Shown: positions 48,185-62,400, numbered from the stretch's first letter. The stretch is DNA of 64,000 nt from Drosophila persimilis (GCF_003286085.1 NW_020825288.1:11842001-11906000); one strand, 5' to 3'. Program-made: numbers and translations. The notes: generated from the sequence alone by a model not told the origin.

Positions 48185-50600
48185 GGTGCCGCCAGAACCC
48201 AAATTGAATGCGAAGGTGCCGAAGTGATCAAAATAAACGAATCGAAAACTATCTATGTATAAAAATCTGGTTATTTGTATATTAATTTTGCCTTTTGTTG
48301 TGTAGGTTGTGTTTGATTTTGTTTATGAAAAGTTTTGGTTCCAACTAACAGAACGATTCGAATGGCATTGATACATGGCCTACTTCCATCGGTAAACGGA
48401 GGCAGGTAATGCAAAGGTGCTTAACAAATGTCTGCTGTATCTGCGAACGATTGAAATTGGAGCAAATGTAGATAAATTTTGCATTATGTGGTTGCACAAT
48501 ATTGTCGCAATTAAAAATGTCTCCCCAGTGGAATCTATTAAATTTCTATAAGCATTTACTTAAACCTTACACTACTCTCATAACTCAGGAGGAGACGCTC
48601 CGTGCGACAGCACCCGTTCCGTTGCCCCCGCTAATTGCATCCAGCTAGAACTTTTTTAATTAAAAGAAGCAGCATCAGTAGCAGCAGCCAGAGCCCCTGA
48701 CAAACGCCTCGCTAAAGCGCCAACAAATCTTGGTTAATGTCGGCCAGCTCGTGTCCTGGACTGAGGCTGAGACTGAGGCCACAGACCGCCATGACAAATA
48801 CACAAACCATTTTGCTTTACACTTTACATTTTCTAAGCAATTTATACAACGTACCTTACCGTACGGATAGGTATGTGGGAGTGGGAGTGGGAGTGGGTGC
48901 TGCTGCACTTGACTGTTATCTTCCTTAATTGCGATTCTCGCCCGAGCCCAGGCGAAAGGTGGAAAAAAATTGTTTATTGTTGCAACGGTAGCGGCAGCAG
49001 CAGAAGCAGCAATGGCAAAAAGTTAATTGAGTTTACTTTGCCCCCGAGGCAAAAACGTTGACAAAGTTGTAGAAAATACAGCCCACTGTAGCCGGCTGAA
49101 GAGCAAAACTCGGTTCATTTATATGACAAAGCGATTACGACAAAAAACAACAAAAAAACAGGGGAGAACCGCTGCAGCGCAAATTGCAGGTTGGGCCCAG
49201 AGCCTAATGATATTGGAAATTACATTTGCCGTCGATTGTTCGATACGGTTAAGGGCAGCTGCCAATTAATTCGATTGTTGCAATCCCAGTCCCCGCACCA
49301 ACATTCGCGTAACACTTGACGTCTCGTTTGAGCAAACACATTGCTTGCACTCTTTCCTCATCGCCCCCTAATTGGCAAATATGTATGTATGTATGTACTT
49401 GTTTCCAGCATGTTCACTTTTATTCTGGCTGTAATTTTAACTTTGACTGCATTGGGGGCTCCCCTTTTTTGGGCAGTCAATAAGCGGAAGCTAAAAGGCA
49501 AACTATTCGATTTGGCTGAGGGTGGAAAGATAACTTTCAAGTGGTTTTTATTGGGCAAAATGCTACCAAAAGGAAAATTTGAATACCAAATCGATTTGAT
49601 TTTATTTCAAACAAAACGTGTAATCCGGGCATAGGCTTGGCTGATGCTTGGATATAATTTCTCTAATATTTTTTGGTAAATATTCATGGAATCCCACTGA
49701 TTGGCTGGTAATGAAAGTTTATTAAAAAACTTGGTCCTCCCTTGCCTCGAATATGCTGTTAGCCCGTACCTATCGAGGGCGCCATTTCTGATTTCGATGG
49801 TAGGCAAAGAAAAATGTATAAAACGCAATTGATTGCAGCTTTCCTAAGGTATTCCAGTCGAAGGAATTTGCCCAGAAAATATATGAAATATGCATTCTAA
49901 TGAAGCCTCTGCCGGGGACTGCCTGCCGGTGTCGACGGCTAAAATGAAGTCAACTTTGTAAAAAGGCAGCACCCAGGATACCATCCTGTGGTGTCTGCGG
50001 GGTTCGGTTCGATGGCGATGATGTGGGCCAAGTGGGGGTGGGCAGCGAAAGGGGCGCAGTTACTGCATATGGTCAAATTGGTTTCGATTCAATCGATTCG
50101 GTCAATGAAACAGCTTGAGAAATTCAATTAGTTGTGTGCTTCAACGGTCATGGCTATGACGTACGTCCCCCCCACTGTATTTTCCCCACCTGCCCTTCTA
50201 TGTGGAATTTATTTGCTTGATACTCAGGAAAATCAGCAGAACAACAAATTTATACGGAACAACATTCCCTGCAGGAATCGTTTAGGATTTTTTCATATCT
50301 ACTACTAATTCCATGCGTTTACCCTAATTAGTAAAAATATTTGTGTAATTTTGAATGCATGTTTAGCTTTTTTAAACAGTTTTCAATCAGTACGCGATCG
50401 GTTCGGCGGTACGCGTCGATCGTAATGCGGCAGCGCCCCTCGGTTGGTTGTGCGGTGGGAGGGCTGCGTTTCTAGCTGGGATCCACGCATAACAGGCTTC
50501 ATCTTCATGCAACAAGCATGGGCCATTTGATGGTGAACTCATTCCATAACAATGTCTAATGTAGCAAACAAAATTTACAGACCAATGACCTATGTCTCAA
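48185..50600. other. non-coding DNA
   Basis: No supported gene. A GGGAGT hexamer repeat lies near 48876-48900 and an ATGT tetramer run near 49380-49397. Frames are short. The 5' flank of the sperm-chromatin-like gene (48185-48250) shows no clear TATA box. Confidence 0.4.
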
Positions 50601-51240
50601 CACAAACACAAGCAAAACAGTTACAGTGATTTTAAAATCTGTTGCGGTCCCTGCTTAAAATTATATTATCCCGCAGTACCCAACGCATGAGGCAAGGCAT
50701 AAACCATGTTTGCATATGTATTAGTAGCGAAAGTTCTTCAAAATCACAGCCCAAACAATGGCTTAGGCAACGGATAAAGAACAAGAAACAAAACACAACT
50801 CCGATGCCGATGACTACGAGAGCAACAGTCTTGTCAAGTAAATCCACTAAACCGCTAGCCGTCTCTGTCTCTCTATCTCTGGCCTCCTCTATCTCTCTCT
50901 CACTCACTCTAGTTCAATCTGTCGTACTCCCGTCTTCATCTTACATTGTGTTTATCTTGCTCCTAGTCCTACACCTCCTTTATTTTCCAGCTAGATTGCT
51001 ATTATTGTGGGTACTCGTACTTTTACTTTTTGGGGATTTGCCCGATGGGCGCTGCCGGCTACGGATACAACATTTTATTGTTTTTATATGCTGTAACGGT
51101 ATTGCTCAAGAAGCCATGGAGTAATTTATGTAGCGAGAAGCACTACTGACACTTGGACGACACTCAGCTGAGATAAAGAGGATAACAAATTGCGCTCATG
51201 CAACAGATTTCCATGCAAAGGGACAGGCGCCCACTACTAC

Positions 51241-51272
<32 letters not shown>

Positions 51273-51472
51273 CTCCACAGATGACAGCTGAGCGAAAGAG
51301 AGAGTGAGTGGTAGTGGCAGTAAGCATGAGAAATTTGAGCGAGAGCTTGCGCAAGTTTTGGTCTTGAGTGAGTTAGAGGCAGTGCCCACTGAGGAAAGGA
51401 TATTTCATCCAAAAAACATTATGAGACATAAATAAACTCTTGGAATTGCCTTATATTTCATATCAGTCACAT
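50601..51472. promoter_or_regulatory. GAGA/CT-rich region upstream of a putative promoter
   Basis: Clusters of CTCTC/GAGAG words at 50861-50911 and 51293-51310 flank a CA run at 51240-51272. GAGA-factor sites of this density commonly mark fly promoters with paused polymerase. This supports, but does not prove, a transcription start a few hundred bases to the right. Confidence 0.4.
51240..51272. repeat. (CA)n microsatellite
   Basis: CA run with one CG interruption. Confidence 0.95.
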
Positions 51473-53231
51473 AGCTTATAGTCTCAGTTTTTCAGCTTTT
51501 TCCCAGCCGCTCAGCGTTGATTATTTGAAATGCCGCCATTCCCCGAACAGCTGTGCGCAAGCTCTACCCAAAAAAAATGCTAACCCACCACACAACGGCG
51601 CTCCAGAGACTGAGACACAGAGCGAGCTAGGGAGAGAGCGAAAGCAACGAGTGATTGTGCTGGCTGTGTGGGCCAGGACTCTGCCGCTCTCTCGTGACAG
51701 CCAGCCAGCTGTGGTGAACTCTCACCGTGTGTGTGTTGGGTTCAGTAGCGAATGGCCAAGGTGCGAACAAATCAACACGGTTTGCACACTCCACGCTGTG
51801 TGGCATCAAAATAAATCGCAAAAAATTACCAAATCGCGGCTTAAATGTGTGAAATCTGGCCAGACAACAGCCCGAGACTGTAGCCCAATCAAGGGAATCG
51901 AACAAAAGTCGAGAGTCCTTGAGAATACCGCGTGTTCCGCGTGTTTGTGCATAGAAAATTACGGCATCAGGACATACGCCAAAAATCGCGTCCTACGTTA
52001 CGCTTTGCTTAGGTGTGTGTGTGCACATGAACGAACATCTGTGTGTCTGTGTCGCTGCGTGTGTGTCTGTGTGCGTGAGTTTTGAGTGAGAGCGTAGCGC
52101 GTGGAGGAGAGTTGTGTGAGCGAGATTTTTGTGTGGGTGCAACGTGCTCGTGTGGCGCGTAGCCAAATAAATTCAATTTCTATAACCGCAAAACCAAGCA
52201 AATCATAGCAAATCGAATAAACATCGGGCAGAAATGAATCAGTAGAAGGCCGTTGAATACAAAATTGTCTAAAAAGTACCCGCTCGCACTCGAACTGAAA
52301 CTCGCACTCAAATTCGGACTCGGACTCAACCGCCGCGGCCGCGCAGCTGTCAGAATGTTAGCATGTGGCGTCGACGCCGTCGTCGACGTTGACTAACGTT
52401 CGTTTAGTGGCACTATCCACGTGACATGTCTGGTGCATGCATAATTTAAGCGGCGTTTCAGTGGGACGCCCAGAAGCAGGCTATGAAATATGCCCACACC
52501 ACCCAGCCCCAGCCACAGCCATAGCCACAGCCAGCAAGAAGGCCAACTTAATTACTTAACTTAATTTCGTGTAAACGTGGCCAAACCAGTACCAGCAACA
52601 ACAACAACAATCTGAAGCCAGAGCAAGGCGCACACTTTCGCTAGAAACTGCTCGAGTGCTTCAATGGGTCGTCGTCATCGTCGTCCTTCCCGCCGCTGTC
52701 TTGTTTCATTGTTTCAAGGCTGTAACTGTAAACGCGTCGCGACCAGCAGGTTATCTCTCTCTGCAAGACCCCCCCATTACACTGTGTGAAGAGAATTCAT
52801 GCTAACAATCGTGGCAAGTGGCACTTGGCTGGCAGCGCGCACGTGCAACGCCACGTGGAAAGTGAAAACACTCGAAAGTGACTTTTGAGCACATCAAGCT
52901 GACTACTGAAGCGTTGGCAACGAAGACTGTAACTACGACTGACTGCGATATCCTCACACGGCCAACGTGTCAGTCCTGCCCAACCCCACCTGGCCACCCA
53001 CCACCCACCACCCACCACCCACCTAGCCACCCACTCATCACCTACAAAGCACACAATCCTCTAGCTGAGCCACCACCGCCCACCCAACCACCAAACCAAA
53101 CGAACGAGCACCCACCTGACCTAACCGCTAACTGGCACCTGCACACGTGCGGGCCCCAACGCGCTACAATAGTACGAGTATCTGTACCCACAGCAGCAGC
53201 AGCAGGAGCGGATAGTGCGACAAACAAAGAG
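51473..53231 (+). other. putative non-coding first exon (5' UTR) of a plus-strand gene
   Basis: An initiator TCAGTC lies at 51473-51478, with another TTCAGT near 51741, so the start is uncertain within a few hundred bases. The following DNA has the look of a long fly 5' leader: AAC/CAA-rich runs, many short upstream ATGs and no conserved frame. It ends in AAAGAG|GTGAGT, a strong donor with the intron starting at 53232. No downstream acceptor or coding exon is assignable in the window, so the gene would continue beyond 64 kb. I cannot name it. Confidence 0.35.
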
Positions 53232-53802
53232 GTGAGTCGACAGACAGTCAGCTGTTCACACAGCCAGCATATCGATATAAATCGTAAGGGGTGGGGGGGG
53301 GATCCGGTTTGGCTGGAGTGTCTCTAGAGACTTGTGTATCTAAAACACAGTGGGATTGAGAATTAATAGCATAATAATACAAGCAGGATAGCGGATAGCG
53401 GATATTCGATATTCATTCAGACATAAAGGTATCCATCCGCTTACTTTTGTACACTAAGGAAATGCATATCTGATCAAATTCCATCTTATGCCCCAGAAAT
53501 TCCTATGATAGCCAAGAGTCTTGAAGTTGATGTAATCGTTTTGGAATCATCAAATAATATGTTGAAAATTATGAAATAATGTCAGTTGGCCCATATATAT
53601 GTCTTTCCAGACAAACCTCTCGACAAAAAACAGAAATCTACTTGCATTTCCCCTGGCCTGGTCACGGTTTTTATGGTCCCACTGTGTTTACCCGACAGAG
53701 ACACCGGACAGACCAGAATTGCACGCTTTAAAATACCAAATATATGACAGAGTCATATGCACGATGGCATATTTTATGGCCAACCAGCAATGGGACGTGG
53801 TC

Positions 53803-53826
53803 GGGGACGGGGACGGGGACGGGGAC
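53803..53826. repeat. (GGGGAC)n hexanucleotide repeat
   Basis: Four tandem GGGGAC units. Four G-runs spaced by two bases could fold into a G-quadruplex on the plus strand. Confidence 0.9.
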
Positions 53827-54653
53827 CGTGGGAATGGGAACATGGGAACAGACCTCCCCAGTGCCATGCGGTGGTCCGTGTGGGATGGCTGTGGCTTTTG
53901 GGTTGTGGGTGTCCTGCTATTCATTTCCGCTTCCGAGTGCTACGTCCGCTTCCCATTGTTATGCTAGTCGTCGCCCAGGCCCAGGCCGAGCTCCAGCAAA
54001 AGCAACAGCCACCAGTTCCTGTCCGTGTCCCTGTCCCTGTCCCAGTCAAGATCCATCTTCATTATATGAGCGGGCGCGGGCGCAGTTTTTCTCCGTTTTT
54101 TTGTTCCCTCCCCCCCCCCAACTGCTCCAAGGATGGATGCTTGCGGTTGCCTGCACTTGCCAGCGGCAGCAGAACGAGACTCTGTCGAGTTGAGATGAGA
54201 TGAGCTGAGACATCTGCGTCATCAGTTGGGGCATCCGTTGTGGATCCCTGACTGCCGGCTGCTGGCTGCTGGGATCCAGCACTCGTGGCATTTCTTCAGC
54301 TTCACTTCACTCGAGCTGCTGCGTCTTGGTGGGTTCTCTGGCTCTCGGGCTACACCACACCACACCACTCTCTCTGACTCTGCCACTGCCTCAGCCTCTG
54401 CCGACCCGAAATGTCATGTCTTGCTGTCAAATCAAATCAACTGTCGTGGCTGGGGCTGTCTGCCTCGCTGGTTTGCCATTCAACGACCACTTGTTAGTCC
54501 GTAATTTTCGCTCATACCCAAACACATACACATCTCAACTTCCCCCCTCACACACACACACACAGATGTACTAAACACATATGTATGCGCGTCAAACACA
54601 GAATCAGCCACAGAGACAGAAAACGCTTACGCTTCTTGCTTGACTGGGCCTGT

Positions 54654-54680
54654 GCCTGGGCCTGGGCCTGGGCCTGGGCC
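54654..54680. repeat. (CCTGGG)n hexanucleotide repeat
   Basis: Four tandem CCTGGG units, self-complementary in part. Confidence 0.9.
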
Positions 54681-56025
54681 CCTCCTCAGCATTTGAAGCT
54701 GTCCCTGAAGCAGCTTCTAACCTCGCTTGCCACATCCCATCCACCCGCCAACCCCCCCGCCAACCCACTATGCTGTCTGTCCACCCCCTTCCTGCTGCTG
54801 TCGAGGTTCTGTTGCTTGTCGTGGCTTTTGTCATTTGTTGAATCTTCGCGAACTTTGCCTTAGTCATTCAGGGCATTCGTTTCTATACCCACGGCATTCG
54901 TAGACTTCAAGGGTATATGGTTTTTGTGCACATCCTGAAACTGTGATTTATACGATCAAGAGGTAAAGGCATCTGCCGGAATGTTTCGATTGATCTCAGA
55001 TCAAAACGATTTGGGCTGCAGCTTTCTTGTCAAAAGTTTTAGGTATCGTTTAGTCGGAATCTAATTTGGTTTTTCCTTGTCTATTTTTTGTCGAGTGCCC
55101 ATGTATTTGTCTGTTTTTTCCCCCGTGCATTTTTGTTTTTGGTTGGTATTTTTCAACGAGTTTTTCCAAGCTCAGCCGACTCATGGTTTTCTTTGTTTTG
55201 ATGTGGATTCGCTCTCTCTCGTCTCCGTGCTCAACATTTGCCTTTTACTTTCCCACCGTGTCCGTATCCGTATCCGTGTCCGTGCCCTAGTGTCTGTGTG
55301 TGTTCGTGTGTGTGCGGGTGTATCTGTGTGCGTGGGCCCTTTAGGAAACTCACCACAGTTCACAGCTGAAGCTCCGGCTCGACTCATCCCGTCCCGTGTG
55401 GTGCATGCATGGTAAATTGAATTCTGATTTCTTGCTTAAGCATTTCGCTCTGTTTGCAACTCGATAATGTGACATGCAGCTGCTGACCCGGCTAATGTCC
55501 TTCCCGGACGACACCCTTCAACTCGCCGATCCGATCCCGATCCCTGTCGAGTCGAGTCGAGTCCAGGTCCTTTTTGCACTCGAACAGTGTGATTAGTGTG
55601 TCATTCGGTGCACGTGACTGGAATTCAATTTGCATGCTCTTACTTTTTTGCTGGCAGAGCAGCTCATTTGCAAACAATTCCAATGACAGTTTTATGCATA
55701 AATTTTCATCATCGTCATCTCGGGAGAGCGACTCGAAATGTATGCCCCCTGGCATGGAGGAGCTCAACAATTGACGTGACGACAGGGCCGTCGGGTGGGG
55801 GGCGCAGTGAGCGGACGTATCGAATGAATGCATTCGTGCCAGTGGCGATAGGAACGTGTGCGGGGGCGGGGGCGGGCGGCGTTGTCTCTGTCGTTGTCTG
55901 TCGCCAGTCAGCCAGTCAGCCAGTCAGCCAGCCGCCTTTTTGCGCCTACAAAAGGCTTACAAATATTGTCAGGCGCCTGGTATCTGTATTGTCTCTGGCT
56001 GTATCCACCCGCCTGCCTTTCTGCT

Positions 56026-56031
<6 letters not shown>

Positions 56032-56057
<26 letters not shown>
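56032..56057. repeat. (GT)n microsatellite
   Basis: About 13 uninterrupted GT units. Confidence 0.95.
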
Positions 56058-59000
56058 GCGTCTCCTGTTGCGCGATGTTCCCAGTATCCGCTTGGGTGCC
56101 TCCATCCAGACTGCTGGCAGCTCAATGCAACAAGCGATTCAAGCGATTGTTCCTCTGCCTCTCACAGTCTGCCTTCAGCCGGAGTTCAGTGTCGGTTCGA
56201 ATTGAATTTTATGTGGGTCACCTTCTTCCTTCTCCCATCTGCCATAGACCGAAAAAGTTTTCGCTGCGTTTGCCCAACCGACCCCGACATTTCAATTGCG
56301 GTTTCATATCAATTCGATTTTGATGGCACCCACACACACACACACACTGCCAAGACGTTGTCATCGTTGCCACAATAGTGATAGTTCCACCCCCCGCCCA
56401 GAAGCAGAAGCAGAACCAGAACCAGCAACGACACCAGCAACAACCACAAACAACAACAAAAAGAAAAGTAATAACAATATGCTGGTGTCGTTGGTAATAT
56501 GGCAGCAATTTTCCCGGACTGCACTTGGTGGCAACAACGACGCCGACATTGACGATGGCTTAACCATGCCCTGGCAAAAGGTATAACGATTGCTAAACGA
56601 TGTTTGCCACATAGTTAGGAAAGCTTACTTCTATTCCATACTTCTTAATCGGAAATAAGTCTTTTATCTGTAAAACCATCCGGTCAGAACTTGGCACAGA
56701 TTCTTCCTTTTCCCTTAACGTGTATGGGAAGAGTTATTAAGAGTATATTTCCCTTCGATCTCCAAAATCTAGCCTGTCTTTCTTGTTGCAAATTGAGTTA
56801 AGTGCCAGGCCACATGCAATGTGGGGCTGGCAAATGGCCTGAGCTTCATATTTGAGTTGTTGCCGTTGCGGCCTGACTCTGACTCCCTGTAAGTGGGTCA
56901 TATTATTATTTAGACTCTTTTTCTATTTTTTTTTTTTTTTTGGGTGTTGGCGGCACTTGAGTCTAGGCTGACAGGCCAGGCTGTCGCTCACAATTGCCTG
57001 ACAGCTGGGCATGGGACTTGATGGCAGCGATTCGCTCTGCAAATACTCGTACTCGTATCAATAGAAATCGTTTGCAGAAGACCAGTAACTAGACCCCCCT
57101 GCTGACGTCATTGCACACTGTTAATTAACTCGCATTGAATGTGGGCAAAAGTGTTGATAAATGGAACACACAGGCACATACTATACATGTGTGGATGTGT
57201 ATAAAGAACCATTTACTGAGCGACATTACCTGCCAATGGGGGGGCCATTGAGAGCCCCACAATGGGACACATGCATCTTTGATGGGGTAAAAATTGAGAG
57301 CAGTACAAAATTATACAGCATTTAAGCGATCCATTCTGTTATCCCATACAAGAAATGCAGCAGGAAAATATTTAAATTATTAAAGCACAATTATACGATA
57401 ATTGCTCGCAATTTTTATATAAGTATTATAGAGTATATTGATCAAACAGCAGTGCTTCGAAAATGTGAGATTACAGAACTGTTTGCAACCGTAGAGCGCT
57501 GCTCATGAAGGAATTTTCCAACATTTGTCATGCTAGTTTTTGAATGAGTGTTAATCTTCATCTTCATCTCATTCAATAATTGGAAGAGGATCGACTTTTT
57601 CTGAACCAATCTTCCATATTTTGATTCGAGTTTTCAAATATTGTTCATATCAATAAAAACTGTAGACTAATTGCCTTGGGTGTCACATTTTTGTGGCATT
57701 TTATACGGCTTTGACCGATTAGCGATACTGGAACTAAAAGATATCGCCTGGATATTGATTGCACAGTGCCTTAATCAACTTGCTCGTCATCTTTCGACTA
57801 TCTTAGGCCGCCACTAGTTCATAAAGACTGTATAAATAAACAGCTCTGCTCGAAAAGAAACGAAATTTACATTTTTATGCCATTTCTTTTGTGGCTCGCT
57901 CCATTGTGCGGGGTCTCATAATGCGCTCCTCACGGATACCCTTCTATTCCCCCGGGGTTCCCCCAACCCCGCCTGCTGCCAATGATGAGGCGCCCGCTGC
58001 GTTTTAGCATTTTGGCGCAACTTTTTGTTGCCCAGCTTCCCATTCAGCGGCGTCCCAGTGGGGCAACGACGACGCCAGCCGTATCAGCCAGCAACAGCCT
58101 TCGCAGCTCATTATACGGCGGCATGCTGCAGCTTCGCCTTCGTCTCGGTTGCCCCCTCAGAGAGACAGAGAGGGAGGCAGAGTGGAGAGTGGCATTTTCC
58201 CAGTTGCCAGTTTGGAGCTCCCCGGCTCTAGCTTCCCGGCTCAGTGTGTTTTGTGAACCGATGCTGCAAAGTATGCAACAAATTTGGTTAACTTTTTGCT
58301 AGTGTTAACTTTTTAAACGCTTCCGAGGGCTTCGCTTCTCCTGTCATCATTGTCGAAAGTTGAACTTATGTTTTGCATAACAATTTGGCTCTCGAGGTAA
58401 GTTTTCCACGGGGTGCTGAGTGCGGGGACTGCGTGTCACTTGGATCAATCATCAGGAACACTACGATCCACTTGTGGGGGATCCACTTGTTCTTGTTGTG
58501 GGACTTTTGTGTAATGGACTCGTCAAGTACCCCGAGGCAGTGCAAACAAACAAGCAAACAACTCAAAGGCGGGGGAATCACGCAACGGCTTTTCATCGCT
58601 AATCAGTTGCAGTGCGTGCGGTGGTCATGACCCCTGAACCCGGCCTGCCCCAGACGCCTGTCAAAACAATCTAACCGCTGGCTTGTCAATTTGGTTTTGG
58701 TTTTTCGGAAATTTTACTTGTTTCAGCCGCCCCAGGCATGGATTTCGAAAAGTTTCTCCCTTTCGCCCCCCACACACTCTTTCTGGTGGCTCCGCCGTCC
58801 CGCGTTGCCCCCCCCTGGCTCCACGTCGGGGGTCATTTCGCTTAACAATAGGATATTGCGAACAATTTCCGTTGCGCGGCCGGATGTAATGGTAATCAAT
58901 TGATTGTTTTATTGTAAATTAATTGTGGGCATGCACATGAGCAACATTCATTGTTGTTGTTGCTGTTGTTGTTGTTGTTCCTCCCGTTGATATGGTTGCT

Positions 59001-62000
59001 ATTATGGCTTCGTCCTTGTATTCATTGTTTATTGTTTTTACGCAATTGTTTGGCAGTTGTTGGCCCCAACCTGTCCCCTTCCCAATTTCCCATTTTCGAG
59101 CTCCTGTTTTGCTGCCGCTCCTGCCGCTGTTGATTTAAAACAACCAAAATGCGAAATGAGTTTTGCGAAACGGAAATTGTATTTTTGGTTAGCAAGCGAA
59201 ACGCTTTTGTTATTTGGTCTCTCGGTTTTCGCTTGATTCAAGTTTTTGTTTAGAGAGGTAGCCCCCAGCTAGATTACTTTTCTGTGAGTTTATCGGGAAT
59301 TGTACGGACGGACAGTGGCGGTCTGATAAACAGCCCATCAATTGAAATCATAGATGGAGGCAGTGCGAGGAGCAGGGAGGAAAGCTAGAGAGAGCGAGAG
59401 TGAGAGTGAGAGTGAGTGAAGTGAAAGTGAAAGTCACTCAAGGATGAGACCATGAGATATGAAAAGCATAAAGAAATGAGGAACAACTTCGGTAAGAGAT
59501 GGTCAATGAATGAAAGAGGTTCCATTGTACATTCACGCCTGACTGCCAATCCGTTTGGGGGAAACTCTTTGGAAAGAGCTAATATTTTTGTTCCATTACA
59601 AAAATTGTGCCCTCGACTGTACGCTGTGTAAACATCTGATCTGCCACATTTATCTTAATTATGAGCAAATCATTCCTTGGCCACTCCCACAACCCTTTCA
59701 CTCGCCTTTCACTTTCACTTCAAGTGCGCCGGCTGATTAACAAGCCGCATCTTAGCCAAGTTAATGAGTGCACGACTTAGTGGGCTCATCTCTCAGACAG
59801 TTAATAGGCCAAAAGAGAAAAGTTATTGAAAAACTTTACTCTACTTGACTTCATTTCTGGCAGCCTCTCGTCTGGGGCCGGGTGCAAGTGCGTGCGTGTG
59901 TGTGCTCAAGACAAATGACAGAGACGTTGCCAAAAACTTTGGCCATAAAACAGACATTGAGCCGCCCTGGCTGTCTGTCTGGCTGTCTGCTTGTCTGCCT
60001 CACGTTGCTGGTGACAATCTGTTTGGATTTTTTCTGCCGCTGTTGCGGCATCGCCTCATCATCATTAACTCATCAATGTCAAAGTTGATCAAAGAGGCTG
60101 CGGCTGGGCTGAGACCAAACCAGATTTAGCGTAAAATTAACACAATCTAACGTGCGCTGATGGGAGCTCCTGCTGATTCTTACTACTGCTCTCCCACTTT
60201 CCTCTCTTGCTGCTTATTGGAAAATCAATTTTCTGCCTGCCAGTCAGTGGGTCCTGTCACGGGGGCTGCTGACTGACGACATTGATGCTGTCTCTTCGCC
60301 GTGTACCGTCCTGGGGATTGTCCCAGACTGTGTCTGTGACTGTGTCACGGCTGAATCAATTATATGCCTGGCTTCTCTCTCCGCCCAAACTCCGATATTT
60401 GCTGCCCTTGATTGTTAATTAAATGAAGCGATTTATTGCATTTTGTTTGCCTGCCTAATGCTGCATGCCATCGATAATTTCGCGATTACATTCGGGGCTT
60501 AGCGCCATTATTCGTTTAGCTATTTTTATGGCAGACACTGTTTGGACAGCTCTATCCACAGGTACTCTGCCCCACGAACAGACATATGTATGTACTCTGT
60601 ACTCGTATATTCCTGAATAGTTTAGTTCAGTTTTTGCCACAGTTGCAGCTGCACTAGTCGGGTGTCGGGAGTCGGATGGCCGCCGCAATGTTTGTCATTG
60701 CTCTTGTTGTGTTTATTTTTCAGCTGGATTTACACGGTATACATTTAGATATATATATTTCGAATAGATACAGTGAGGATCAAAATATTAATCGAATTAC
60801 GCATGCCCCCCCTTGCTATTCTGAGTTTTGATTTGTGTATCTATGACAGGCTCACACGCACATGTTCGTTATTTTGTTGGATTGGTTAGTCTTTTCTTTT
60901 TTCTCTACTTTTCGGCATGATTCTATCGACAGCCAAATGGCATTGTGCATTATTCGACACACATTTCTACTCCACTTACAGTTTTGTCACGCACTGCCTG
61001 GCCATATGGTATATTTTTGCACGCAACTGCATCGCTTTGCCAATGCATAATATTTGCCATCGATTTTTTAGCTTTATTGTTTTACTTGTCAGACAGAAAA
61101 AGCCACACAGACAGTAACAATAGAAGCAAAGCAGCAACAGAATGTTGCAACAACTTCACTTGCCATGCAGGCGGCGTTTTGTGTTTGCATTCCCCATCGA
61201 AATCGGGGTATTCTGTGTGCATTTGAGTGTAACCCGAACATTTTGATTGCTCTTTTGGGCTCGGCGGTGGGAGGGGAGGGCGATCCTCCACTGACTGGAG
61301 TGTTCTTTCCTCGGATGTGTCAATATTTTGCCATTGTATTTAATTGGTATTGAAGAGCCTTAAGCAAAATTCGATGCGGGCCAATTGCCCAAAAATGTCA
61401 CTGCTAGTCTTTGTTGTACAGCAAAAAGAGTAATTTTTAATCCGATCTGCTCGTAGAATACATGGGCATTTATTTATTAAAATAATTAACTTGTCATTTA
61501 TTGCCGTTGAGCAAATAATTCTCATGTCTTTGAGGCATTGCATTGCGTTGCGGGAAGCCAGAAAGCAAATGCACAAAAGCAATCATTTTTCATTCGCATT
61601 TGCTTTTGTGACAACAGTTGCGTTTTACATAAAGTGAGAATATTTAAAAAGAGTCATTGAAGATTAAATGTGGCTTAAACCATGAGGGAAGCCTTATCGC
61701 ATCTCAGAAGCTGGCAGTCCTTTGAGATATTTGACATGCGGTAAATTACAGAATTAAATGTGTACCATCGAAATATTATTTCTACAACGGTTTTATTGTA
61801 TTGTTACAAGGCCTTGCCTTCCAAGACAGGCTCTCATCTGTCCCATCCGTAATTAATCCAAAACGCATGCCCCACTTGAGCCGATCAACTCTCGAATCGA
61901 ATTGAATTTGTTATTACAAATGCAAATGCTACACATCAATTTTTAATTAAAAACTAAACAGCCAGAAAATCTCCTTTTGCTAATTGCGGTCTGTATGTGC

Positions 62001-62393
62001 CTCTGTATTAGTTATGGATATCCGCTTAGCTGTTTCTATGTACAGACGAACGTCATTAGCAGCCTCTGCCCCAAGACGACGACGATGATGACGATGACGA
62101 TGATGCCCAATAATATACGTCATAATGAGTTGGAATATCGAGCTGCTTAAGCCATGGGGCCGCAAATTGGTCGAGTGAGGACGCTGCCACAACAGCTGGC
62201 AGCTGGCCATGTCTGCTGATTAGTGCCCCATGATGGCAGTCAGTCATCAGCTGCCCCGGCAACGGAGGCTGGTCGTCGTTCCCCTCCTGTTTTTGGCGCA
62301 ATTGACGTCAGCTTTGTTTTAATGCTAATTAATTAAATTCATTCAAATTAACAGGGGGAATGGCATGAAGGGGACTCCCTCTCGCTCGCTCGC

Positions 62394-62400
<7 letters not shown>

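Noticed and set aside
52878..53327. 149-codon frame crossing the GTGAGT donor at 53232
   Set aside because: GTG start, Pro/His-rich from CCACC repeats; more likely untranslated leader.
53599..56378. Frames of 90-260 codons in GC-rich DNA
   Set aside because: Overlap in two or three frames, full of repeat-encoded residues (Gly/Arg, Val/Ser, Cys/Val runs).
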